DNA of 14,641 nt. Source: Roseimarinus sp035271585 (GTDB taxonomy: Bacteria > Bacteroidota > Bacteroidia > Bacteroidales > Prolixibacteraceae). Position 1 is the first letter of the stretch; each line of letters opens with the position of its first letter. The position numbers and the translations under genes were made by a program. The stretch lies in assembly GCA_035271585.1 (NCBI GenBank), contig DATERL010000066.1:1-14641 (forward strand), in the 5' to 3' direction. The notes beneath the pieces are model-generated. The model made no database searches. It was given only the letters and a program-made list of their open reading frames with translations, and was not told where the DNA came from. Below are positions 7,610-14,641 of the stretch, one piece after another.

Positions 7610-7677
7610 AACGGGATTATATATTAACAGAAAATTTATAGAAAAAATTCAGTATGGGATTAATAATTTTTATCACT

Positions 7678-8568
7678 TCAGTTTAATGGGTACAACCTTA
7701 TTTTGTGATAATTATAACCCGCAAAAACTCCATACCCATTTTGTATGTTAGTGAACATTGGAACAGGCTCAATCGATTCAAATAGATCTTGTTTGGCATA
7801 ACCGGCCCAATGTCTAATTGAAGTTTTACGAAATTTATAAAAGTCTTCTGAAATAGCGACCACATAAAAATCGATATTCCAAAGCGAGTCGTTACTTATT
7901 AGGCATTTAGGGTTGAATGTAAAGTTGATAGTTTGCCCCTCAATTAATTCATCGCTAAACAAAATTCTGTTTTCGCTAAATTCTTGGTCTCCTTCATTTA
8001 TAATAAATGATTCATCACTTTTTAAACCCACACTGGCATAGCTGTTTTCACTTCTTGTTTCATAAACTCTTAATTCATAAAAGTTTTTGTACAACAATGA
8101 ATCTTTAAGTTTTACTCTGATATTATGATACTTAAAATCCTGATCTTCGGGGTCGAATCGGTTTGTTTTTATAAGCTCAGCTCCCAAAACGCAAGGTGCA
8201 ATGGGAAGGGAGTCAATAGCTGTTAATGCTTTATATCCGTCAATTTTAACTTCTAATCGATATGTTTCGTTTTGTACAGGGAAAAATAAAGAATCGGAAT
8301 AATCACCATTACCTTGATATGGCAGGTTTTTTGTAAAACCACCCTTTAAAGCCTGAATAGAAACCATTGCATTGCTTACCGGATTTGATATGGATGTATC
8401 GGTCAGGATTTGTGAGAATGAAACCTTAACATTAAAGTAGTTGTTTGGACAAAATAAGCAGTTAACAACTGGCTCCGGATCAAATTCAGATAAGTCTATC
8501 TCAATTACTTTTTCGCACGAAGTAATAACTAATAGAGCAAAAATTACGATTAAAATAAAACTCTTCAT
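7678..8568 (-). CDS. DUF4249-like lipoprotein, cassette B
   Basis: A 296-residue predicted lipoprotein with lipobox ITSC, lipidated at Cys18, followed by EKVIEIDL, which is typical of how DUF4249-type proteins begin. It shares with the cassette-A copy PVVNCLF (33-39), YRLEVKIDGY (103-112), AIDSLPIAP (117-125), DFYKFRKTSIRH (242-253) and TNIQNGYGVFAGY (273-285). Between these anchors the two proteins are much more divergent than the receptor plugs, suggesting faster change. It follows lipoprotein B after only 66 bp, almost all of it a terminator hairpin, with no recognisable promoter, so expression probably depends on read-through. A role as receptor accessory at the outer membrane is inferred from gene order only. 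Confidence 0.83.
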   Translation of the reverse strand: MKSFILIVIFALLVITSCEKVIEIDLSEFDPEPVVNCLFCPNNYFNVKVSFSQILTDTSISNPVSNAMVSIQALKGGFTKNLPYQGNGDYSDSLFFPVQNETYRLEVKIDGYKALTAIDSLPIAPCVLGAELIKTNRFDPEDQDFKYHNIRVKLKDSLLYKNFYELRVYETRSENSYASVGLKSDESFIINEGDQEFSENRILFSDELIEGQTINFTFNPKCLISNDSLWNIDFYVVAISEDFYKFRKTSIRHWAGYAKQDLFESIEPVPMFTNIQNGYGVFAGYNYHKIRLYPLN

Positions 8569-8587
8569 ATTGGTTACTTTTTACAAT

Positions 8588-8629
8588 AAAAGAAAAGCTT
8601 GGCTATTTTGTAGGCCAAACTTTTCTTTT
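8588..8629 (-). terminator. Intrinsic terminator directly after lipoprotein B
   Basis: AAAAGAAAAGCTTGGC (8588-8603) pairs with 8614-8629 through 15 of 16 positions (mismatch C8598/A8619) around a 10-nt loop. On the minus strand the stem runs out into TTTTCTTTTATTG. It begins 5 bp after the lipoprotein stop codon, the same place as the terminator after lipoprotein A, yet the two stems share no sequence. Confidence 0.8.
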
Positions 8630-8634
8630 AAATA

Positions 8635-9537
8635 TTAATTACATGGGTTTATTAAGTTATCATGGCAACTAAGAGAATTACTCTCGTAACTGATACTTGT
8701 ACCACGCTGCGCTTTAAATGTTAAATTTACATCGTAAGCTATAAGTTTTGTACCTCCGTCATATACAATATCATACAATTCTTCATCTGTTCTTGTTCCT
8801 TGAAAAATATCACGTACAGGACAATCATCATCAGAATTTTTAAGAAAATAGGTAGGGGTATTATTTTCATATATCCGAACTGTTATACCAGTTGCATCAT
8901 ACGGAATTATTCTTGCTTTGAGACAGCAATATACAATATACTTTTTATATGATATTTGATACTTAGCATGGCCTACATCCAAGCCATTTAAGACTTGCCA
9001 GTCAGTTTCACTATTAGGACATTTTACTGTTGACTTAAGATAAACGCCATTTTGAAAAATATCTATGTCGTCATCAAAGTTGAGAACTTGAATATCATTT
9101 GAATTGACACTTTTATATTCACAATTTGAGTTTAAATCAATTTTGTAGGTAATGGCTGTTTCATCTTCAAAATTGAGTTGAAAATAATTTCCTTCAATTA
9201 TAACCTCTTTCTGTGGGTTGAGTAAGGTCGCAAAAGTGTTGCCAATTTCATTAATTAAATTCAGTTCCTTTTTAGATAAACGTAGTGAAGCATAATTGTA
9301 TGCCAGCTCCCATTTATCTAAGTCATCTTCACTAAATGAACTAAATAGTTTAATGGTTTCTTCATAACTTTCAACGGTACTAAATGATAGAATACCATTT
9401 GATATAGTTATCTCATCGTTTTGTTGAAATTGTTCAATGTTTTGTTTTGTTAACCCATTGTCTTTCTCACATGAATTAAGCGCTAACATCCCTATAAAAA
9501 CTAGGGTTAAAACTAAAATCTGTTGTAATTTTTTCAT
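8635..9537 (-). CDS. Surface-type lipoprotein of unknown function, cassette B
   Basis: A 300-residue predicted lipoprotein, paralogous to 3736-4620. I start it at 9537 and not at an in-frame ATG 14 codons upstream (9579), because MKKLQQILVL begins the signal peptide in both copies, the shared leader lies just before it, and the upstream ATG falls inside a separate repeat element. Lipobox LNSC gives lipidated Cys23, followed by EKDN (Lys at +3, Asp at +4), suggesting surface export. Shared blocks are NGILSF (47-52), a KWELAYNYASL segment (75-85), GNYFQLNFEDETA (116-128), Cys139, a Cys near 173, DWQ (179-181) and TVRIY (219-223). It has extra cysteines (CC at 204-205, C239, C299). No enzyme motif is visible. 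A match to DUF4848 is possible but unconfirmed. Confidence 0.85.
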   Translation of the reverse strand: MKKLQQILVLTLVFIGMLALNSCEKDNGLTKQNIEQFQQNDEITISNGILSFSTVESYEETIKLFSSFSEDDLDKWELAYNYASLRLSKKELNLINEIGNTFATLLNPQKEVIIEGNYFQLNFEDETAITYKIDLNSNCEYKSVNSNDIQVLNFDDDIDIFQNGVYLKSTVKCPNSETDWQVLNGLDVGHAKYQISYKKYIVYCCLKARIIPYDATGITVRIYENNTPTYFLKNSDDDCPVRDIFQGTRTDEELYDIVYDGGTKLIAYDVNLTFKAQRGTSISYESNSLSCHDNLINPCN

Positions 9538-9538
9538 A

Positions 9539-9558
9539 TTAATTGAGCCTTTATGAGC
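9539..9558 (-). promoter_or_regulatory. Conserved 20-nt leader upstream of lipoprotein B
   Basis: Identical to 4632-4651. On the minus strand AAAGG stands 10 nt before the ATG, a workable ribosome-binding distance, against about 20 nt in cassette A. The pairing arm that forms a leader hairpin in A is absent, because the sequence beyond 9558 diverges and becomes the repeat element at 9564. This leader also supports the start at 9537. Confidence 0.5.
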
Positions 9559-9563
9559 AGTGT

Positions 9564-9788
9564 AACCATTCAGTCGCACTAAAAAAGGGTGGAATTTCAG
9601 TTCAAAACAGGATGAATTGCCCAGGGTTTTAACCCTGGGGATAATTGATAACTATAAAACCAATACCGATAGACCAATAAAGGAGATTATAGAGCGTAGC
9701 GAATATACGCGACATTTTGTTGGCTAATCGGTATAAAACTATTCTTTTGAACAAAATACTAATTGAAAAACTAACCGACTGAATGGTT
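9564..9788. mobile_element. MITE-like palindromic element, complete copy
   Basis: About 225 bp bounded by perfect 13-bp inverted repeats: AACCATTCAGTCG (9564-9576) and CGACTGAATGGTT (9776-9788). Inside are a CCCAGGGTT/AACCCTGGG hairpin (9620-9639) and a nested set: ATACCGAT (9663-9670) with ATCGGTAT (9727-9734), CCAA (9674-9677) with TTGG (9720-9723), and GCGTA (9694-9698) with TACGC (9706-9710). A second copy starts at 14418. There is no coding sequence and no clear target-site duplication. A non-autonomous transposon or a REP-like structured repeat both fit. It fills most of the gap between rel and lipoprotein B; the remaining 9789-9838 is AT-rich with no clear terminator for rel. Confidence 0.7.
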
Positions 9789-9838
9789 TCGCTTATTTAA
9801 ACAATAATAAATTGCCAATAATAAATCATCAATATCTT

Positions 9839-12055
9839 TTACACGTCTTCAACTCTTTCAACAATTTCAACGCCTTTAATCTTAATCAGTTGTGCAATAA
9901 TGTTGTTTACATCCATGGTGTTGTGCACGTACAGTATTACGTTGCCAGTAAAAACTCCTTCGTTGGTGTCGAACTGAACGGTGCGCATGTTAATATCGTG
10001 ATCTTTAGATATAATACCGGTTATTTCGGACACAATGCCAATGCGGTCGAAACCCTTTATGAAAATGTGCGACAAGTAGGAACGTATTCTAAATTGCTTC
10101 CAGCTGGCTGTTACAATACGGTCTCCTTCGCTGGTCATGATACTGACCGTTTCGGGGCAGTTCTTTTTGTGTATAATTACTTTATTATCGGTGTTCAAAT
10201 AACCAATCACATCGTCGCCAGGAATTGGATTGCAACATTTTGCCAAATAAAAGTTTTTTTCGGCGTTTTCTTCGCTCAGTATGTATGTTTTTTTGCGGTC
10301 GATAACCTGTGATTTACTATCCTGCTCTTGGTCGTCGGTCTTCTTTTTTCGTCCGAGGCTTAATCGCCAATATTTCACAAATTTGTTATCTTCTTTTTGA
10401 TCTTCAAATAGCTTATCGATATCGTTCAATAAATTTAGTCCGGTTCCAACCTGCGCGTACATTTGAACTTTTGAATCGAGGTTGAAATGCTTGAGTAAAA
10501 TATTGATGTTATCGCTTGATGGTATTCGGTCTAATCTTTTGAGTTCTTCTTCAATAATTTTTTTCCCTTTTTCTATGTGTTTTTTGTGTTGAAGTTTAAA
10601 AGCATCTTTAACCTTTTGTTTTCCTTTGGCAGTAACCACAATATCGAACCAATGGGCTTGAGGCTTTTGTTTTTCGGAAGTTAGAATTTCGACTTGGTCG
10701 CCACTGTTCAGTACATGATTGATGGAAACCAGTTGGTGATTTATTTTTGCACCAATGCATTTATTCCCAAGATGGGTATGTATTTCGTAGGCAAAATCGA
10801 GAACTGTTGCTCCCTTGGGAATGGTTTTCATTTCGCCTTTAGGCGTGAAAACTACAATTTCTGAACTGAAAAGGTTAAGTTTAAAATCGTCGAGAAACTC
10901 AAGCGCGTCCGATTCGGGGTTATGTAAAGTTTCCTTAATACGGTTAATCCATTTATCGAGTTCACTATCTTGTGTTGTGCCGTCCTTGTATTTCCAATGG
11001 GCTGCAAACCCACGTTCGGCAATCTCATCCATGCGTTCGCTTTTGATTTGAACTTCGACCCATTTTCCCTCGGGCCCCATTACCGTTACGTGAAGTGCTT
11101 CGTATCCATTGGCTTTAGGCATGGTGATCCAATCGCGTATCCGGTCTTGTTTGTATTTATAAATAGAGGTTACTATTGAAAAAATCTCCCAACATTTCCG
11201 GCGTTCGTCAATGTCAACATCCGATTTGAAAACAACTCGAATGGCCAGCAAGTCGTAAACCTCGTCGAACGCAACCTTTTTAACTTGCATTTTTTTCCAA
11301 ATCGAGTAAATCGATTTTGGTCGGCCTTTAATTGTAACTTCTACATTTTCTTCGTTGAGCAGAGACTGTAACGGTGTGATGAATTGTTCAACCAAGTACT
11401 TACGGTGTTCTTCTTTGTCGCGTAACTGAAGCGCGATTTCCTTGTATTGCTCCGGAAAACGGAATTTCAGACTCAAATCTTCGAGTTCGGTTTTTATAGA
11501 GTATAAACCCAAGCGATGGGCGAGTGGGGCATAAATGTGAAGTGTTTCGCCCGATATTTTCAATTGTTTATTTGGTGTCATGGAGTCGAGCGTTCGCATG
11601 TTGTGCAAGCGGTCGGCTATTTTAATTAGAATAACCCTAACGTCGTCGGAAAGCGTGAGCAGCATTTTGCGAAAATCGGCTGCTTGTTTGAAATCGAACT
11701 CACCGCTTAGTTTTGTCAATCCATCAACAATGCTGGCAATTTTTGCCCCAAACATGTTCTCGATATCAACCAATGTGTAATCGGTATCTTCTACAACATC
11801 GTGTAAAATTGAAGCGATAATCGATTTGGTGCCTAAACCAATTTCTTTGGTTACAATGGTGGCAACCAACAAAGGGTGAAGTATATATGGTTCTCCCGAT
11901 TTGCGCTTAACACCTTCGTGAGCCTCATTGGCAAAATCGTAAGCCCTTTTAATATTGGTTAAATCTTCTTCGCTTAAATTATGTGAAGACGATCTAATCA
12001 ATCGCTCATAGGCTTCTTCGATTAAACGTATTTCGAGTTTTGTGTGTACTGCCAT
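9839..12055 (-). CDS. rel: RelA/SpoT homologue, bifunctional (p)ppGpp synthetase/hydrolase
   Basis: A full-length 738-residue long Rel protein that makes and probably also degrades the alarmone (p)ppGpp in the cytoplasm, linking growth to nutrient supply. Domains in order: HD hydrolase (about 30-190) with His60, HDVVED (85-90) and Asp148 in IADRLHN, which is the intact metal-site set; synthetase (about 240-360) with GRPKSIYS (244-251), NGYEALH (316-322) and EVQIKSERMDEIAERG; TGS (about 397-459); a helical region; the Cys-rich region with CCNPIPGDDVIGY (637-649) plus H659 and C663; and a C-terminal ACT/RRM (about 679-735). Intact HD residues favour a bifunctional enzyme, usual in Bacteroidota with one long Rel. 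The synthetase motifs carry EA and KS where many homologues have QS and RT. It lies 56 bp downstream of the glycosyltransferase gene. Confidence 0.96.
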   Translation of the reverse strand: MAVHTKLEIRLIEEAYERLIRSSSHNLSEEDLTNIKRAYDFANEAHEGVKRKSGEPYILHPLLVATIVTKEIGLGTKSIIASILHDVVEDTDYTLVDIENMFGAKIASIVDGLTKLSGEFDFKQAADFRKMLLTLSDDVRVILIKIADRLHNMRTLDSMTPNKQLKISGETLHIYAPLAHRLGLYSIKTELEDLSLKFRFPEQYKEIALQLRDKEEHRKYLVEQFITPLQSLLNEENVEVTIKGRPKSIYSIWKKMQVKKVAFDEVYDLLAIRVVFKSDVDIDERRKCWEIFSIVTSIYKYKQDRIRDWITMPKANGYEALHVTVMGPEGKWVEVQIKSERMDEIAERGFAAHWKYKDGTTQDSELDKWINRIKETLHNPESDALEFLDDFKLNLFSSEIVVFTPKGEMKTIPKGATVLDFAYEIHTHLGNKCIGAKINHQLVSINHVLNSGDQVEILTSEKQKPQAHWFDIVVTAKGKQKVKDAFKLQHKKHIEKGKKIIEEELKRLDRIPSSDNINILLKHFNLDSKVQMYAQVGTGLNLLNDIDKLFEDQKEDNKFVKYWRLSLGRKKKTDDQEQDSKSQVIDRKKTYILSEENAEKNFYLAKCCNPIPGDDVIGYLNTDNKVIIHKKNCPETVSIMTSEGDRIVTASWKQFRIRSYLSHIFIKGFDRIGIVSEITGIISKDHDINMRTVQFDTNEGVFTGNVILYVHNTMDVNNIIAQLIKIKGVEIVERVEDV

Positions 12056-12111
12056 CTATTTCCGGTTTCTTATTTCGTATGAATAGTTGTAACAATATTA
12101 GTTAATTTGTT

Positions 12112-13245
12112 TTAAGAGCAATGCTTGAATATTTCAAAGATAGCTTTTGTTAATTTATCCCATTCAAATTTAGCTTTTGCTTTTTTGACTTCCGCAACCA
12201 TTTTGCTCTCACGCTTATTTTGATAAAAATCGTGTAATGCGTTTGCAATGGCTTCACTATTAACATCAACAACATAACCACATTTTTGATCTTCAATTAT
12301 TTCGGGTAATCCGCCTACATTGGTCACCAGCATTGGTTTCTCGAAATGATAGCCAATTTGTGTAACACCACTTTGTGTGGCCGACTTATAGGGTTGGGCA
12401 ATGATATCGGCAGCACAAAAATAGAGGTTCACTTTGTCTTCGGGTATATAGTCGGTATGTAAAATGGTCGAATCGTTTAAGTTTAGAGAAGCTATTAAAT
12501 CGAGGTATTTTTTTTCGTTTGAATAGAACTCACCTGCTACCAGTAGTTTAATATTTTGTGTGCTTATGGTCTCGCTTGCCATAGCATGAAGTAATAAATC
12601 GAGACCCTTATAATCGCGAATAAAACCGAAGAAAAGCACATAACGAAAGGCAGGATCAAGTCCCAATTGCGCAATCGCTTTTTCTTTTTCTATTTTTTCG
12701 CCGTAGTGATCATAAATTGGATGAGGTGAGAAAATTTTGGGTTTCGTTCCAATGAATAAATCCAAATCGTTGTAAACACTTCCCGACATGGCTAAAAAAC
12801 CATCAACAGCGTTGGCGAAATACTTAGTAAACAACTTATCTCCTGGCCGATGTTCGTGAGGAAGTAAATTATCTACAATTGAAATTATTTTCGTGTGTTT
12901 ATTCCTCCTTATTAATTTGCAGATTGTTCCGGTTGATGGTGCCATAAAAGGCAACCAAAAACGTACGATCACCAAATCGGGCTTTTCCCTCTTTAATTTA
13001 CAACCTATTATTAGCCAATTGAGTGGATTAATGGAGTTGATTAAATCGCGTACCACAATCCTATCGGGTTTTGGTGCCGTAGTATATTGTGTTTTTCCCG
13101 GAAATAGAAAGCCCGGATATTGCAATCGAAAGCTTATTAATTCAACTTGATGACCTTCGTCGATAAGTTGTTGAGATAAGCGATCGTTCAAAGCGGCAAT
13201 TCCTCCACGGTAGGGATGAGCCGGTCCCATTATAAATATCTTCAT
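12112..13245 (-). CDS. Glycosyltransferase, GT4-like (GT-B fold)
   Basis: A 377-residue glycosyltransferase expected to transfer a sugar from a nucleotide-activated donor to a glycan or lipid acceptor, probably at the cytoplasmic face of the membrane. The N-terminal Rossmann-like half begins MKIFIMGPAHPYRGGIAALN, with the acceptor-side GG loop at 14-15. The C-terminal half begins near 200 with YVLFFGFIRDYKGLDLLL (202-219), a characteristic GT4 donor-domain start, then LLVAGE (234-239) and AADIIAQPYKSATQSGV (278-294) and a KPMLVTNVGGLPEII segment (303-317) whose Glu315 fits the conserved acidic nucleotide-contacting residue. There is no signal peptide. It stands alone between miaA and rel and not in a polysaccharide cluster, so the acceptor cannot be guessed. 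Confidence 0.9.
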   Translation of the reverse strand: MKIFIMGPAHPYRGGIAALNDRLSQQLIDEGHQVELISFRLQYPGFLFPGKTQYTTAPKPDRIVVRDLINSINPLNWLIIGCKLKREKPDLVIVRFWLPFMAPSTGTICKLIRRNKHTKIISIVDNLLPHEHRPGDKLFTKYFANAVDGFLAMSGSVYNDLDLFIGTKPKIFSPHPIYDHYGEKIEKEKAIAQLGLDPAFRYVLFFGFIRDYKGLDLLLHAMASETISTQNIKLLVAGEFYSNEKKYLDLIASLNLNDSTILHTDYIPEDKVNLYFCAADIIAQPYKSATQSGVTQIGYHFEKPMLVTNVGGLPEIIEDQKCGYVVDVNSEAIANALHDFYQNKRESKMVAEVKKAKAKFEWDKLTKAIFEIFKHCS

Positions 13246-13248
13246 CTA

Positions 13249-13287
13249 CAAATTAGTTTATCGAATAATGCGCAATTTACTAATTTG
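13249..13287. repeat. Inverted repeat in the miaA-glycosyltransferase gap
   Basis: CAAATTAGT (13249-13257) and ACTAATTTG (13279-13287) are perfect 9-bp reverse complements with a 21-nt spacer. They sit just 4 bp upstream of the glycosyltransferase start. It could be an operator or a leader hairpin, but AT-rich palindromes of this size also arise by chance. No T-run follows on the minus strand, so it is not a terminator. Confidence 0.35.
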
Positions 13288-13314
13288 AAACGATAGAATA
13301 AAAGTTCATTCAGC

Positions 13315-14217
13315 TTATTGGATGCGCTGTTCGATAAATGAAATAATTTCACTTACATTTTTAGGTTCGAACCAGGTTATCGATTGATCTTTATTAAACC
13401 ATGTAATTTGGCGGCGGGCATAACGGCGGGTATTGCGCTTTATTAACTCAATAGCAGTTTCAAGAGAAATATTTCCATCAAAATGGTCGAAAAGTTCGCG
13501 GTAACCTACTGTGTTTAAAGAATTTAAAGTTTTGTATTGATATACACTGCGCGCTTCGTCAATCAATCCATCGTCAATCATTTGATCAACACGTTGGTTA
13601 ATGCGTTGGTGCAGAATTTCTCTGTTGGTGTTTAAGCCAATTTTTATAATATCAAATTCACGTTGTTTCTTTGGCTTGGTCATAAAACTTGAATAAGTTT
13701 TTCCCGATTGGTAATAAACTTCAAGTGCGTGTATTATTCGTTTGTGGTTTTTGAGGTCAACCGTCGCATAATAATCTGGATCTATTTTTTTGAGTTCAAA
13801 TCGTAAATTATTTATTCCCTCGGTTTCGAAGCGACAAGTAATTTCATTCCTTATTTTTAAATCAACCGAAGGTAAGTCGTCAATCCCTTTACATACAGCA
13901 TCGACATATAACATCGAGCCGCCACTCATTACTGCAATGCTATTGGTTTGGTAAATATTGCTCAGTTCGTTAAGTGCTTCCAGTTCATACATGCTTGCAT
14001 TATAGTATTCTTGTATTGAATGGTTTTTTATGAGGTGGTGTTTAACAGTATGAAGTTGCTGAGAATTGGGTGTAGCTGTTCCAATCTGTAGCTCCCTGAA
14101 TATTTGGCGTGAATCAGCCGATATAATTTCGGTTTTTAGGTGTTTGGCAACAGCAATGGCAATATCGGTTTTACCAATTCCCGTTGGGCCAACAATAACA
14201 ATTAACTTTTTTTGCAT
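13315..14217 (-). CDS. miaA: tRNA dimethylallyltransferase (isopentenyl-tRNA transferase)
   Basis: A 300-residue MiaA, which puts a dimethylallyl group from DMAPP on N6 of A37 in tRNAs reading codons that begin with U, the first step of ms2i6A synthesis. The P-loop GPTGIGKT (10-17) and SADSRQIF (33-40) with catalytic Asp35 are present, followed by GTATP (46-50), GGSMLY (99-104), NHKRIIHALEVY (157-168), TVGYREL (236-242) and the tRNA-contacting NTRRYARRQITWF (262-274). The length is normal for the family and the start ATG fits the beginning of the first beta strand. It is the first gene of the possible miaA-glycosyltransferase-rel transcription unit. I see no clear TAnnTTTG promoter in the 200 bp upstream. 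Confidence 0.97.
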   Translation of the reverse strand: MQKKLIVIVGPTGIGKTDIAIAVAKHLKTEIISADSRQIFRELQIGTATPNSQQLHTVKHHLIKNHSIQEYYNASMYELEALNELSNIYQTNSIAVMSGGSMLYVDAVCKGIDDLPSVDLKIRNEITCRFETEGINNLRFELKKIDPDYYATVDLKNHKRIIHALEVYYQSGKTYSSFMTKPKKQREFDIIKIGLNTNREILHQRINQRVDQMIDDGLIDEARSVYQYKTLNSLNTVGYRELFDHFDGNISLETAIELIKRNTRRYARRQITWFNKDQSITWFEPKNVSEIISFIEQRIQ

Positions 14218-14324
14218 CAGGTAAAATTTTTGCTAAAATAATATTTTAAAGTGTAATATCGCCAGGCTCACTCGATCGAAAGTTTTTGAGTTGCACTTTA
14301 TTGTTATCTGTTAACACTATTCCA

Positions 14325-14384
14325 GCTCTTCAGCCCGCTTGCGGAAGAGCCTGTCCCGAATTTTCAGGAGATTAAAGGGGCAGG
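14325..14384. repeat. Two abutting hairpins upstream of miaA
   Basis: GCTCTTC (14325-14331) pairs with GAAGAGC (14344-14350), with CCGC/GCGG as an alternative inner stem. Overlapping it, CCTGTCCC (14350-14357) pairs with GGGGCAGG (14377-14384), one G-T pair. They are GC-rich against an AT-rich background and lie just before the second MITE-like copy. They look like REP-type palindromes. The rest of 14218-14324 shows no gene. Confidence 0.5.
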
Positions 14385-14417
14385 GAATTAATAATCATAT
14401 TGGGCTAAAACTCTTGT

Positions 14418-14641
14418 GACCATTCAGTCGCACTAAAAAAGGGTAGAATTTCAGTTCAAAATAGGATGAATTGCCCGTCCCGATGTACATTGGGATTAAC
14501 CCTGGGGATAATTGATAACTATAAAACCAATACCGATAGACCAATAAAGGAGATTATAGAGCGTAGCGAATATACGCGACATTTTGTTGGCTAATCGGTA
14601 TAAAACTATTCTTTTGAACAAAATACGTATTGAAAAACAAA
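14418..14641. mobile_element. MITE-like palindromic element, second copy, cut by window end
   Basis: Same orientation as 9564-9788 and nearly identical along its length: it begins GACCATTCAGTCGCACTAAA and carries the same nested inner palindromes. The right terminal repeat should lie about 14 bp past the window edge. The main difference is in the first inner hairpin: the CCCAGGGTT arm is replaced by a 20-bp segment containing TCCCGATGT/ACATTGGGA (14478-14495), while AACCCTGGGG is kept. Confidence 0.7.

Noticed and set aside
9538..9579. Upstream start for lipoprotein B adding 14 residues (MRLNGYTAHK...).
   Set aside because: It would start inside the repeat element, place extra residues before a good signal peptide, and is not present in the cassette-A copy.
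9812..10312. A 166-residue plus-strand reading frame.
   Set aside because: It lies antisense to the C-terminal part of rel, whose reading frame encodes well-defined Cys-rich and ACT domains, and has no domain of its own.

Overview
The window is from a low-GC member of the Bacteroidota. The evidence is Bacteroidota-type TonB-dependent receptors with an N-terminal carboxypeptidase-regulatory-like domain, partner lipoproteins that look like DUF4249, a perfect match to the Bacteroidota -7 promoter motif (TAnnTTTG), little sign of Shine-Dalgarno sequences, and the interspersed CGCAGAT/ATCTGCG palindromes common in this phylum. I cannot fix the order or genus. All seven main genes, and an eighth that is a paralogue, lie on the minus strand; a copy of an unassigned repeat reaches the right edge.

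Right half (about 9.8-14.2 kb): three housekeeping-type genes read leftward. They are miaA (tRNA dimethylallyltransferase), a GT4-like glycosyltransferase, and a long RelA/SpoT homologue for (p)ppGpp metabolism. Gaps are 69 and 56 bp with no convincing terminator between them, so they may be co-transcribed.

Left half (about 0.3-9.5 kb): a three-gene cassette occurs twice in tandem. In transcription order each unit is a small surface-type lipoprotein of unknown function, an intrinsic terminator, a DUF4249-like lipoprotein, and a TonB-dependent outer-membrane receptor. Cassette B (9537-5273) lies upstream of cassette A (4620-322). The two receptors match about 84% over residues 131-270 (hand count) and again at the C-terminus, but differ in the middle of the barrel, as expected for paralogues with different ligands. 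About 190 bp downstream of each receptor is also duplicated, including a CGCAGAT palindrome and a terminator that is strong in A and decayed in B.

Non-coding structure is the most unusual part. A roughly 225-bp element with 13-bp perfect terminal inverted repeats and nested internal palindromes lies at 9564-9788, only 27 bp upstream of the cassette-B lipoprotein start and 5 bp beyond the point where similarity to the cassette-A leader stops. A second copy starts at 14418 and runs off the window; one internal hairpin in it has been replaced by an unrelated hairpin. No transposase is present, so it looks like a MITE-like or REP-like non-autonomous repeat. A reasonable working model, which is inference, is a pair of paralogous nutrient- or ligand-uptake systems in which the lipoprotein is made in excess of its receptor through terminator read-through, and in which one copy has had its upstream control region replaced by a mobile-like repeat.
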